A stretch of DNA of 64,000 nt from Bradyrhizobium sp. LTSP885 (GTDB lineage: Bacteria; Pseudomonadota; Alphaproteobacteria; Rhizobiales; Xanthobacteraceae): NCBI RefSeq assembly GCF_000938305.1, contig NZ_JYMT01000042.1, forward strand, positions 248,001-312,000, in the 5' to 3' direction. This document shows positions 25,686-34,340 of this stretch, in pieces. The position numbers were made by a program, and so were the translations under genes. The stretch's first letter is position 1. The number at the start of each line of letters is the position of its first letter. A model generated the notes under the pieces. It had not been told where the DNA came from and did no database searches. It saw nothing but the letters and a program-made list of their open reading frames with translations.

Positions 25686-26547
25686 CCTCGAGATGCTGAC
25701 GCTTCTGGAACTTGCGCATGGGCGGCCCGGAGCCGCAGCCGGCGCGCGGCCGTCGTTCGCTGCAAGTCCGGTCCTGCCGGCGATCCGCTGGCTTGCGCGT
25801 TTCGCCCGGCGATCCCTGTTGCTTCTGGTGCTGCTGTCGGCATGGGAGGCGGTCCCACGGCTCGGACTGATCGATCCGGTGTTCTTTCCACCATTCTCCG
25901 AAGTGATCGCTGCCGGCTGGCAGCTGGCGCAAACCGGCGAGCTTTACGATGACATGGCCGCCAGTCTGCTGCGTGCCTTGAGCGGATTTCTGATATCGGT
26001 CGTCCTTATCGTACCGCTCGGCCTCGTGGTCGGCTGGTATGCCCGGCTTGGTGATCTCTTGAACCAGATCATCGAGATCTGCCGCAACACTGCTCCCCTC
26101 GCACTATTGCCGGTCTTCATCCTGCTGCTTGGGATCGGCGAAGTATCGAAGATCACGATGGTGGTCTATAGCTGTGCCTGGCCGCTCCTGCTCAATACCA
26201 TTGCCGCAGTGAAGCAGGTCGATCCGCTCCTGATCAAATCGGCGCGCACCATGGGCGCGAGCCCGCAGCAATTGTTCCGAAAGGTGATCCTTCCGGCCGC
26301 GCTTCCCACCATCTTTGTCGGCATTCGTCTCGCCAGTGCATCGGCCATGCTGGTGCTGGTCGCGTCCGAGATGGTCGGCGCCAAGGCCGGCCTCGGCTAT
26401 CTCATCATCAACAGCCAGTACAGCTTCCTGATCCCGCAGATGTATTTCGGCATTCTCGGGATCACCGCCATTGGCCTGGCGTTCAATGCTGTCCTGGAGG
26501 CGCTGGAGCGCCGCTTCATGCGGTGGAAGGCACCGGTGTCAGCATGA
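25678..26547 (+). CDS. ssuC: sulfonate-type ABC transporter, permease
   Basis: A 289-residue inner-membrane permease with about six hydrophobic segments. The EAA loop reads KSARTMGASPQQLFRKVILP and GLGYLI follows, typical of SsuC/TauC. ATG 25678 overlaps the end of the ATPase gene. An in-frame TTG at 25672 is less likely. Its stop is 9 bp from the convergent cysE end. Confidence 0.92.
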   Translation: MSSLEMLTLLELAHGRPGAAAGARPSFAASPVLPAIRWLARFARRSLLLLVLLSAWEAVPRLGLIDPVFFPPFSEVIAAGWQLAQTGELYDDMAASLLRALSGFLISVVLIVPLGLVVGWYARLGDLLNQIIEICRNTAPLALLPVFILLLGIGEVSKITMVVYSCAWPLLLNTIAAVKQVDPLLIKSARTMGASPQQLFRKVILPAALPTIFVGIRLASASAMLVLVASEMVGAKAGLGYLIINSQYSFLIPQMYFGILGITAIGLAFNAVLEALERRFMRWKAPVSA

Positions 26548-26556
26548 TATCGGCAC

Positions 26557-27510
26557 TCAGCTGCCGCTCGGCGTGTTCCGCGCGGTGGCCTGCGTCACCA
26601 CACTGTTCGGCGCCACGTCCTTGGTCAGCCAGACGTTGCCGCCGATGGTCGACCCGCGGCCGATCGTGATCCGGCCGAGGATGGTCGCGCCGGCGTAGAT
26701 CACGACGTCGTCTTGCACGATCGGATGACGGGCGTCACCCTTGATCGCCTTGCCCTCGTCGTCGGTCGGGAAGTGTCGCGCGCCGAGCGTGACCGCCTGG
26801 TAGATACGGACATTGTCGCCGATGATGGCGGTCTCGCCGATCACGACGCCGGTGCCGTGGTCGACGAAGAAGCCGGAGCCGATGCTGGCGCCGGGATGGA
26901 TATCGATGCCGGTCCGGGCATGGGCGATTTCGGACATCAGGCGGGCCACCAGCCGCGCGCCGAGACGGTACAGCAGATGCGCAAGCCGATGGTGGATGAC
27001 GGCGGTCATGCCGGGATAGCCGATCAGGATCTCTGGAAAATTGCGTGCCGCCGGATCGCCGACGAAGGCCGCGCGAAGGTCGTTGATCAGGAGCCCGCGG
27101 ACCGACGGCAGCTGGGACGCAAAGGCACGCGTCAGTTCGACCGCTTCTTCGCGCTCAAAACCCGGTTCGAGCTCGTCGCCGACAAACAGCGCGCCGCGAT
27201 GAATCTGTGCGCTGAGCGAATCCAGCACGATGCTCAGCGTGTTGCCGACGAAATAGTCGATATTCTCGCCATCGAGATCGGACTGGCCGTAATGACGCGG
27301 GAACAGCGCCTCGGTCAGGCCGTTGAGGATTGCCTCCAGCGCATCGCGCGAGGGTGCACGGCGGGCCTCGCCGTCACGCCGGATGCTATGGGTCTGCTCC
27401 CGGGACGCACGCAGTTCACCCACGATCCGGTCGAGTTGCCAGCGGCCAGGCGGACTGTCAGTCGCGCCGGCCGATGACGGAGGTGATTGCGGAGGGATTT
27501 CGCGCTTCAT
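26557..27510 (-). CDS. cysE: serine O-acetyltransferase
   Basis: A 317-residue serine acetyltransferase making O-acetylserine for cysteine synthesis. The C-terminal left-handed beta-helix has hexapeptide repeats (IDIHPGASIGSGFFVDHGTG), with the catalytic His in VDHGTGVVIGE and the CoA part TLGARHF. The N-terminal ~130 residues form the helical domain seen in the EpsC-type subfamily. ATG 27510 is chosen because of AGGAGAG just before it. It lies 14 nt after the flavin reductase gene in the same operon, so cysteine formation is tied to organosulfur use. Confidence 0.92.
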   Translation of the reverse strand: MKREIPPQSPPSSAGATDSPPGRWQLDRIVGELRASREQTHSIRRDGEARRAPSRDALEAILNGLTEALFPRHYGQSDLDGENIDYFVGNTLSIVLDSLSAQIHRGALFVGDELEPGFEREEAVELTRAFASQLPSVRGLLINDLRAAFVGDPAARNFPEILIGYPGMTAVIHHRLAHLLYRLGARLVARLMSEIAHARTGIDIHPGASIGSGFFVDHGTGVVIGETAIIGDNVRIYQAVTLGARHFPTDDEGKAIKGDARHPIVQDDVVIYAGATILGRITIGRGSTIGGNVWLTKDVAPNSVVTQATARNTPSGS

Positions 27511-27524
27511 GGTCTCTCCTTGTC

Positions 27525-28097
27525 CTATCGGACATGCGCCAGGGGAATGCTGACCTCGGCCAGGAGATCGAGATCGGCCTCGTGATCGATCTGGACATAC
27601 TGGCCGTTCCAATAGGTCAGCCCGGACACCCGATGCGACAACTCCATGCCGGAGAGGCGTGCCACGATGATGCCGTGCGAATGCCGCTCGATGATCTCCT
27701 CCACCTGGCATTCGACCAACGCGAGCGACTGTGAGAGCAACGGCACGCCGGATGCACCGTAGGTCCAGGCTGCGCCCTCGAAGCGCTCTTTGCCTTTCAG
27801 CCGGCCATTGCTGAAGCGCTCCGCCAGCGCCTCTTGGTCGGAACCCAGGATGTTGACGCCAAACTGCCGATGACGGGCGATCGAGGCGAAAGACGAAGCC
27901 TGCCGGTTGATGCTGACCAGCAGCCGGGGCGGGCTCGCGCTGAGCGAGGTCAGCGAGGTCACCGTCATGCCGGTGATGTCATCGCCTTGTCCTGCGGTGA
28001 TGATGCAGACGCCGCCAGCCAGGCGGCGCATGACGAGGCGAAACTGACGCTCGATCTCATGATCGGCATCGACGAGGTGGATATCCGGCTTGCTCAT
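27525..28097 (-). CDS. flavin reductase family protein
   Basis: A 190-residue FMN reductase of the HpaC/DmoB-like flavin reductase domain family. The FMN-binding region RRLAGGVCIITAG and GMTVTSLTSLSASPPRLLVSI (split here as two blocks) is diagnostic, with GQYVQI near the end. It supplies reduced flavin to two-component monooxygenases. It is the only reductase of this type in the region and is cotranscribed with the acyl-CoA-dehydrogenase-like enzyme (41-nt gap), so it may serve all nearby LLM enzymes. Confidence 0.9.
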   Translation of the reverse strand: MSKPDIHLVDADHEIERQFRLVMRRLAGGVCIITAGQGDDITGMTVTSLTSLSASPPRLLVSINRQASSFASIARHRQFGVNILGSDQEALAERFSNGRLKGKERFEGAAWTYGASGVPLLSQSLALVECQVEEIIERHSHGIIVARLSGMELSHRVSGLTYWNGQYVQIDHEADLDLLAEVSIPLAHVR

Positions 28098-28138
28098 CGG
28101 GCTTCTTCCTCTTGTTGCTTCGCCGGATCGGACTTCGT

Positions 28139-29368
28139 TTAGAAGAAGCCCTTGGCCGGCAACGGCGTGCCGCTGATCTCGTATTGTCCGATCGAGCGGG
28201 CCTTGAAGGTGTTCGGATTGTGCGAGGCCAGCGTCCGCGCATTGCGCCAGTGGCGGTCGAAATTGGTTGCCTTCTTGGTGGCGGACGCACCGCCGACGTC
28301 GAACAGCAGGCTGCCGCTGCGGATCGCGAATTCATCCGCGACGATCTTGGCCTTGGCAGACAGCAGCGCCGCCCTGTGGGCCGCATCGACGGCGCTCGCA
28401 TCGCCGGCATCGAATGCGTCGGTTGCGGCGTCAAGCGCTTCCGCGGCCGCCAGCACGACCGTCTCGGCGGCAAACGCGCCGCTTGCGATCTGGCCGACGG
28501 TCTGTTGCAGCAGTGGGTCATCGGTCGGGACCTCGCTCGGCGCGTAGTAGAACGTGCGCTTGCGGGACCGCACCAGGGCGGTGGCGTCACTCAGGACAGC
28601 GCGCGCGATGCCGGCGTTGATCGCGGTCAGGAACAACTGTGCAAACGTGTTCGAATAGGGGATGCCGTAGCCAGCATCAGGCGCATCGAACACGACTTCC
28701 TGACGTTTGACCCGCACGTTGCGGAAATAGGAGGTGCCGGTCGCGGTCAGCCGTTGCCCGAGGCCATCCCAGTCGTCGACCAATTCGATGCCTTCGCGCT
28801 TGACCGGGATGAGAACGGCCGCGTTGGTACCTTTTGTGTCGGCGGTGCGGACGAGGACATAGTCGGAATAGAGCGTTCCCGTGCTGTAATACTTCGTGCC
28901 GTCCAACAGGTAGTCGTCACCGTCGGCCGTCAGCGTCGTATTCGGCGTGACATTGCCTACCTTCGGCGTATCGAGCTCGGTTGCCGCAAGCCCGATGATG
29001 GCGCCATCGGCAACCGCCTTTTGCCACTGCCTGTGCTGGTCGTCCTTCGGCCGGCGCACCAGGCGCTCGACCACGCTGAAATGATTGCGCAGGATGTGCG
29101 CAACGTTGGCGTCGGCTTCGCCGAGGCGAATGACGATCTCGAACAGAGCGCGGATCGACACGCCGGCGCCACCGGCGTCGGTCGGAAGCCGCAGCGCGCC
29201 GAGGCGCGCCTTGCGGATGAGATCGATCTCGGCGAATGGCAGGACGCGTTCGCGTTCACGGTCGCTGGAACCCTCCGCGATGCGGCTGAGAAGCGCATCG
29301 ATGTCGGGTGACTGGCTGTTCAGGCGGTCGGACGGCTCGAGCGAGGTGGCGGTGACTGGCTTGTTCAT
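28139..29368 (-). CDS. acyl-CoA dehydrogenase-type flavoenzyme, SfnB/DszC-like
   Basis: A 409-residue flavoenzyme of the acyl-CoA dehydrogenase fold, in the subgroup of flavin-dependent monooxygenases (DszC, SfnB). Segments such as LGALRLPTDAGGAGVSI, LRNHFSVVERLV, GTKYYSTGTLYSDYVLV and the C-terminal HNPNTFKARSIGQYEI support this. The catalytic glutamate of true acyl-CoA dehydrogenases is not evident. ATG 29368 starts the sfnB-like/flavin reductase/cysE operon, divergent from an LLM gene. It likely oxidises a sulfur atom in dimethylsulfone- or thiophene-like compounds. Confidence 0.88.
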   Translation of the reverse strand: MNKPVTATSLEPSDRLNSQSPDIDALLSRIAEGSSDRERERVLPFAEIDLIRKARLGALRLPTDAGGAGVSIRALFEIVIRLGEADANVAHILRNHFSVVERLVRRPKDDQHRQWQKAVADGAIIGLAATELDTPKVGNVTPNTTLTADGDDYLLDGTKYYSTGTLYSDYVLVRTADTKGTNAAVLIPVKREGIELVDDWDGLGQRLTATGTSYFRNVRVKRQEVVFDAPDAGYGIPYSNTFAQLFLTAINAGIARAVLSDATALVRSRKRTFYYAPSEVPTDDPLLQQTVGQIASGAFAAETVVLAAAEALDAATDAFDAGDASAVDAAHRAALLSAKAKIVADEFAIRSGSLLFDVGGASATKKATNFDRHWRNARTLASHNPNTFKARSIGQYEISGTPLPAKGFF

Positions 29369-29584
29369 TGATGTGATCCGGAATGGCTTTGATTGGCGAG
29401 ATCGTCCCACGATTTCCGATCAACCAAAATAGAGCGGTTTTCCAATTGTCGCAGGTTCCGGAGTTTTCTGGTTTATCCGCACTCGCAACACGGCAAGGAA
29501 TATCTTTTGATGTGCCATTGCTTGATCTCTCGCCGCGTATTGTCGAAAACACGCTGATCCGACGCAGGAATTCGGAGACAGCAC

Positions 29585-30691
29585 ATGACGACACGACCGC
29601 TTCGCTTTGGCATCTGGGCGCTGGTGCATGGTTCGCGTGCCGCCTATCAGGATCCCGAGGAGCCCTATGACGCGTCATGGGAGCGCAATCGCGATCTGGT
29701 GCTTGCGGCCGAAGAACTTGGATACGACTCCACGCTGATCGCGCAACACACGATCAATCCGCATCAGGAGGATCTGGATCAGCTCGAAGCCTGGAGCGCG
29801 GCGTCGGCAATTGCCGCGCTGACCAGCAAGATCGAGATCATCGCAGCCATCAAGCCTTACCTCTATCATCCCGTCGTGCTGGCAAAGCTCGCGCTGGGAA
29901 TCGAGAACATCAGCCGCGGCCGCTTTGCCATCAATCTGGTCAGCGCATGGAACCGTCCGGAGCTGGACAAGGCCGGGATCGGATTCGCCGAGCATGATGC
30001 CCGCTACGGCTATGGCCGCGAATGGATCACGGTGGTGTCGCGCCTGATGCAGGGCGAGCGGCTGACCTATAAGGGCGAGCATTTTGATATCCGCGACTAT
30101 GTGCTGCGGCCCACCAGCCTCTATCGGCCGCGGCCGTTGATCTATGTCGGCGGCGAATCCGAGCCGGCGCGTGCACTGGTCGCCGACCACGGCGACGTCT
30201 GGTTCATCAATGGGCAACCGCTGGAGGATGTCGCCGGCCTGATCGCCGACGTGGCGGCTCGGCCTCGGGCGGCGCAGCCGCTCCGCTTCGGCCTGTCCGC
30301 CTTCGTCATCGTGCGCGAGACGCAGGCGGAGGCTCAGGCCGCCTATCAGCGGTTGCTGGATCTCTCGAAGAAGGACGCGCCGATCAAGGCGATCCAGAAA
30401 CAGAACACCGATCCGAAGGTCGTGATGATGCAGACGATGCAGAAGTCGGCGCGCGTCGGCAGCAACGGCGGAACCGCCGCAGGCCTGGTGGGCAGCTATG
30501 ATGAGGTGGCGGACCGTATCGTGGCGTTCCATGCCGCCGGGATCGAATTGTTCATGCTGCAGTTCCAGCCGTTTGAGGCGGAGATGGAGCGTTTTGCGAA
30601 GGAGATCATCCCGCGCGTTCGGCGAACTGAGCCGCCGCCGGCGGTCGACAGATCGCCGGCTTTGGTCGGCTCGGGCCGACCGTCACGCTGA
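29585..30691 (+). CDS. LLM flavin-dependent monooxygenase, SsuD-related
   Basis: A 368-residue luciferase-like monooxygenase. The beta-barrel blocks are RFGIWALVHGSRAAY, YDSTLIAQHTINPHQED, SKIEIIAAIKPYLYHPVVLA, SRGRFAINLVSAWNRPE and IYVGGESEPA. The size and pattern fit the alkanesulfonate monooxygenase group (SsuD, SfnG relatives), though I cannot fix the substrate. It is divergent from the sfnB-like operon. Its 3' end overlaps the convergent LLM gene by 9 bp. Confidence 0.88.
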   Translation: MTTRPLRFGIWALVHGSRAAYQDPEEPYDASWERNRDLVLAAEELGYDSTLIAQHTINPHQEDLDQLEAWSAASAIAALTSKIEIIAAIKPYLYHPVVLAKLALGIENISRGRFAINLVSAWNRPELDKAGIGFAEHDARYGYGREWITVVSRLMQGERLTYKGEHFDIRDYVLRPTSLYRPRPLIYVGGESEPARALVADHGDVWFINGQPLEDVAGLIADVAARPRAAQPLRFGLSAFVIVRETQAEAQAAYQRLLDLSKKDAPIKAIQKQNTDPKVVMMQTMQKSARVGSNGGTAAGLVGSYDEVADRIVAFHAAGIELFMLQFQPFEAEMERFAKEIIPRVRRTEPPPAVDRSPALVGSGRPSR

Positions 30692-32023
30692 AACGAAGTC
30701 CGGCACGCTGGAGGCAAACCGGCTCGGTGGATGCGGCAGCCCGAAATGACTGCGCAGCGTGCTGCCGGCATAGTCATGCCGAAACAGCCCGCGCTTTTGC
30801 AGGATCGGCACCACGGTGTCGACGAACACCTCGAGCCCGGAGGGCAGCACATCAGGCATCAGGTTGAAGCCGTCTGCGGCGCCGGCCTTGAACCAGGCCT
30901 CGATGTCATCGGCGATCTGTTCGGGCGTGCCGACGATGATCCTGTGGCCGACGCCACCACCGAGGGCCCGGAGCAGTTGGCGGACCGTGAGATTGCCGCG
31001 ACGCGCGATGTTCACCGTTCCCTGGAACATGGTGTGGTTGGCGTTGGCTGGCAGCGGCAGCGGATCGGGCAGGGGCTTGTCGAGCTCAAGGATCGCAGGA
31101 TCGACCTGCAACGTGCCGGCAAGGCGCGCGAGGCTGTATTCGATCGGAACCAGCTCCCAAAGCTCATCCTGGCGCCGCTTCGCCTCGGCTTCCGTGCTGC
31201 CGATGACAGTGGCGAGGCCCGGCAGAACGACAATGGCGTCACCGGAACGGCCATAGGCGACGGCGCGGGTGCGCAAATCGCGCGCATACGCGACACCTTC
31301 GTCGATGGTTTGCGCGAGCGTGAACACCGCTTCAGCCTGGGCGGCCGCGAGATCCCGGCCGTCGCTGGAGCCGCCGGCCTGAACGGTGACGGGGCGCCCT
31401 TGCGGCGAGCGCGGGACGTTGAGCGGGCCCGCCACGGTGTAGTGCGCGCCGCGATGGCCGATGGAATGAACCTTCGATGTATCGACGAACCTCGCGGTCG
31501 CCTTGTCGCCGACAAAGGCATCGTCCTCCCAGCTGTCCCAGAGCGCGTGCACGACTTCGGCAAACTCCTTGGCGCGCTCGTAGCGTGCCTTATGCTCGAG
31601 CACGTTGGAGAGACCGAAATTGCGGCTGGCCGATGCGTCGGCTGTGGTGACCGCATTCCAGCCGGCGCGGCCACCGCTCGCCAGATCCAGCGTCGCGAAA
31701 CGGCGCGCGATGTTGTAGGGCTCGTTGTAGGTGGTTGACGCCGTCGCGATCAGCCCGATGCGGGTCGTGGCCGCAGCCACCGACGCCAGCACGATGGTCG
31801 GCTCCATCGACATGAACGACCGATAGTCGATGCGGTCGGTAATCGCGGGCGTGTCAGCGAGGAAGATCGCGTCGAGCTTGCCGCGCTCGGCGATCTGCGC
31901 AACCCGGACATAGTGACCGACGTCGAAGCAGGCGCGAGGGTCGCTCTCGGGCAACCGCCATGCCGAGGCGTAGACGCCGGAATGCAGCAGATTGACGTTG
32001 AGGTGAAGTTGACGAGGGGGCAT
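30683..32023 (-). CDS. LLM flavin-dependent monooxygenase, NtaA/SnaA/DszA family
   Basis: A 446-residue paralogue of the enzyme at 18691, with the same length and blocks: LHLNVNLLHSGVYASAWR, KLDAIFLADTPAITD, GLIATASTTYNEPYNIARR, LASGGRAGWNAVTT, GRPVTVQAGGSSDGR, and the end GLEVFVDTVVPILQKRGLFRH (split in two). ATG 32023 lies in a divergent region with the second flavoprotein. It likely oxidises an organosulfur substrate different from that of its paralogue. Confidence 0.92.
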   Translation of the reverse strand: MPPRQLHLNVNLLHSGVYASAWRLPESDPRACFDVGHYVRVAQIAERGKLDAIFLADTPAITDRIDYRSFMSMEPTIVLASVAAATTRIGLIATASTTYNEPYNIARRFATLDLASGGRAGWNAVTTADASASRNFGLSNVLEHKARYERAKEFAEVVHALWDSWEDDAFVGDKATARFVDTSKVHSIGHRGAHYTVAGPLNVPRSPQGRPVTVQAGGSSDGRDLAAAQAEAVFTLAQTIDEGVAYARDLRTRAVAYGRSGDAIVVLPGLATVIGSTEAEAKRRQDELWELVPIEYSLARLAGTLQVDPAILELDKPLPDPLPLPANANHTMFQGTVNIARRGNLTVRQLLRALGGGVGHRIIVGTPEQIADDIEAWFKAGAADGFNLMPDVLPSGLEVFVDTVVPILQKRGLFRHDYAGSTLRSHFGLPHPPSRFASSVPDFVSA

Positions 32024-32341
32024 GACACGCCTTGTGCTGCGATGAGATCACCCAGCAAGTATCGCTCCGACGCGCGCAAGAAAACACAAGGCGGCCGGTC
32101 GCGGGCAAAAAGAAATTTCTGTCTCCGCTGGCACCCTTGCACGCAATCTCGTGTCGCGCCGCGGTACGGCGTTGGAACAGCCGGCATCGCGCAACACAAA
32201 TCTTCTTCCTGCGGCGACAACGGTGAAAGACTCGTCCAAGCCGTCGCAAATATCTGAAATTGCCAGACGAACTCGCACGCGTAACGATGTCGAGGTGACG
32301 CGCGGCATGATCGCGATCGATTCCGCCTGGAGACGTGAACC
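32024..32341. other. divergent regulatory region, LLM gene and second flavoprotein
   Basis: A 318-bp non-coding stretch that must carry promoters for both divergent genes. It contains purine-rich patches (around 32085-32120). I see no strong palindrome, and the TTTCATTGAC element found before the first pair is absent. A GGAGAC ribosome site precedes 32342. Confidence 0.5.
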
Positions 32342-33970
32342 ATGACGATCCCAACCCATCGCGCCGAGCGCGTGTCGGCGCCAGCCGGATCCGTTGAGTT
32401 CGACGCCGACGTCCTAGTGCTCGGCGGCGGACCTGCGGGGACCTGGGCGGCGGTGAACGCAGCGGAGCGGGGAGCGCGCGTGGTGCTCGCCGACAAGGGA
32501 TTTTGCGGCACCTCGGGAGCGACCGCGGCAGCCGGCACCGGTGTGTGGTACATCGATCCGGATCCCGCGCTGCGCGAGACCGCGATGGCCAACCGGGAGA
32601 AGTTGGGCGGCTATCTGCAGGATCGCCGCTGGATGGCGCGGGTGCTCGACGGCACCTATCAGCAGAGCAATCGTCTTGCCGATTGGGGATACCCCTATCC
32701 GTTGGACGACCGCGGCAGGTCGCAGCGCAATTCGCTGCAGGGACCGGAATATATGCGGCTGATGCGCAAGCGCACCAAACAGGCCGGCGCCACCATTCTC
32801 GATCACAGTCCGGCGCTCGAACTGCTCGTGGACGACGACGGCGCTGTGGCGGGCGCCAGCGGCGTGCGCCGGCAGAAACATGATCGCTGGACGGTGCGCG
32901 CCAAGGCGGTGGTGATCGCGACCGGCGGCTGCGCGTTCCTGAGCAAGACGCTTGGCTCGAACGTTCTGACCGGCGACGGCTATCTGATGGCCGCGGAAGT
33001 CGGTGCCGAATTCAGCAGCATGGAGTTTTCCAACCCCTACGCGATCTCGCCGGCGTTCGGCTCGGTGACCAAGACGCTGTTCTACGGCTGGGCGACCTTC
33101 AGCTATGAAGACGGCAGTGTGGTGCCGGACGCAGCATCCAAGGGTGGGCGGTCGGCGATTGCCCGCGCGCTGCTGCAGGGACCGGTTTACGCGCGCCTCG
33201 ACAGGGCCGACGACGATGTGCAGCACCAGATGCGTGTATCGCAGCCGAATTTCTTCCTGCCGTTCGACCGCACCGGCATCGATCCCTTCAAGGATCGCTT
33301 TCCGGTGACCTTGCGGCTTGAGGGTACCGTCCGTGGCACCGGCGGCCTTCGTATCGTCGACGATAGCTGCGCCACCAGCGTGCCGGGGCTCTATGCAGCC
33401 GGCGATGCGGCGACGCGCGAACTGATCTGCGGCGGCTTTACCGGCGGCGGCAGTCACAATGCCGCTTGGGCGATGTCGTCAGGCACATGGGCCGGGCAGG
33501 GCGCCGCCGACTACGCCGCGCAACTCGGCAGGGCCACCGGGCGGAAACTATCGTCTGCGGGAACCATTGCGTTTCGTAGCCGGTCGCGGCGCGCCTTCGA
33601 GCCTGCGGCGCTGGCAAGAGCGGCCCAGGACGAGGTGTACCCATACGGACTGAACTATTTCCGGGAAGCATCCCGGTTGCAGGGGGCATTGGCGCGCCTT
33701 GACGCAGCATGGCGCGACGTTTCGGAGGCGGATGCAGCCGGCGAGGCCGATGTCTTGCGCGCCCGCGAAGCTGCGGCGATGCTCGCGACGGCGCGGTGGA
33801 TGTACCGCAGCGCGCTGGCGCGGCCGGAAAGCCGCGGCATGCACCGCCGCGACGATTTCCCCGATCTGGACGACCGGCAGCGCCACTACGTGACCACCGG
33901 CGGCCTTGACGAGGTCTGGACCTCGGTCCGGCCGCATGCCGACGTGGCCTATGCGGAGGCTGCGGAATGA
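32342..33970 (+). CDS. FAD-dependent flavoprotein, fumarate-reductase/AprA type (copy 2)
   Basis: A 542-residue flavoprotein homologous along its length to the one at 14049. Shared blocks include VLGGGPAG (FAD, residues ~27-33), LADKGFCGTSGATAAAG, LQGPEYMRLMRK, ILDHSPALELL, CATSVPGLYAAGDA, GGGSHNAAWAMSSGTWAGQ and ESRGMHRRDDFP. It has the same ATGA coupling to a ferredoxin. The function is unassigned. The repeated pairing, and placement beside LLM monooxygenases and the methionine transporter, suggest a redox step on a sulfur compound. Confidence 0.86.
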   Translation: MTIPTHRAERVSAPAGSVEFDADVLVLGGGPAGTWAAVNAAERGARVVLADKGFCGTSGATAAAGTGVWYIDPDPALRETAMANREKLGGYLQDRRWMARVLDGTYQQSNRLADWGYPYPLDDRGRSQRNSLQGPEYMRLMRKRTKQAGATILDHSPALELLVDDDGAVAGASGVRRQKHDRWTVRAKAVVIATGGCAFLSKTLGSNVLTGDGYLMAAEVGAEFSSMEFSNPYAISPAFGSVTKTLFYGWATFSYEDGSVVPDAASKGGRSAIARALLQGPVYARLDRADDDVQHQMRVSQPNFFLPFDRTGIDPFKDRFPVTLRLEGTVRGTGGLRIVDDSCATSVPGLYAAGDAATRELICGGFTGGGSHNAAWAMSSGTWAGQGAADYAAQLGRATGRKLSSAGTIAFRSRSRRAFEPAALARAAQDEVYPYGLNYFREASRLQGALARLDAAWRDVSEADAAGEADVLRAREAAAMLATARWMYRSALARPESRGMHRRDDFPDLDDRQRHYVTTGGLDEVWTSVRPHADVAYAEAAE

Positions 33971-34287
33971 TCGAAGTCATCGATGCCGAGCGCTGCACGT
34001 CCTGCGATATCTGCGTGAACGTGTGCCCGACCAACGTGTTTGACAAGACGGATGGAATTCCGGTAATTGCCCGCCAGGGCGATTGCCAGACCTGTTTTCT
34101 CTGTGAACTTTATTGCCCCGAGGATGCGCTTTATGTCTCGCCGTTCGCGGATGAGACGCAGCCGGTCGATGTCGTCGCGCTCAAGCGAACGGACACGATG
34201 GGTAGCTACCGCCGGGCTGTCGGCTGGACCGATGACACACGCGATCGCCGCGGCGTCGACCGCAGCTATCTGCTCTTTGGTCACTGA
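33967..34287 (+). CDS. 2[4Fe-4S] ferredoxin partner of the flavoprotein (copy 2)
   Basis: A 106-residue iron-sulfur protein starting with the same MIEVI as copy 1. Ligands are Cys10, 13, 16, 20 (CTSCDICVNVCP) and Cys40, 43, 46, 50 (CQTCFLCELYC). The C-terminal tail differs from copy 1 (MGSYRRAVGWTDD and YLLFGH), so the copies may dock to different partners. It overlaps the flavoprotein stop as ATGA. metN begins 53 nt downstream on the same strand. Confidence 0.88.
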   Translation: MIEVIDAERCTSCDICVNVCPTNVFDKTDGIPVIARQGDCQTCFLCELYCPEDALYVSPFADETQPVDVVALKRTDTMGSYRRAVGWTDDTRDRRGVDRSYLLFGH

Positions 34288-34340
34288 GGTCCGGGCTACG
34301 ATCCCGGGCGACCAAGGCCACCTTGCAATCGGATGATTGA

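Noticed and set aside
29585-30691. Naming the LLM gene sfnG or ssuD
   Set aside because: It has the fold and size of that group, but the sequence does not clearly match either enzyme as I recall them, so no symbol is given.
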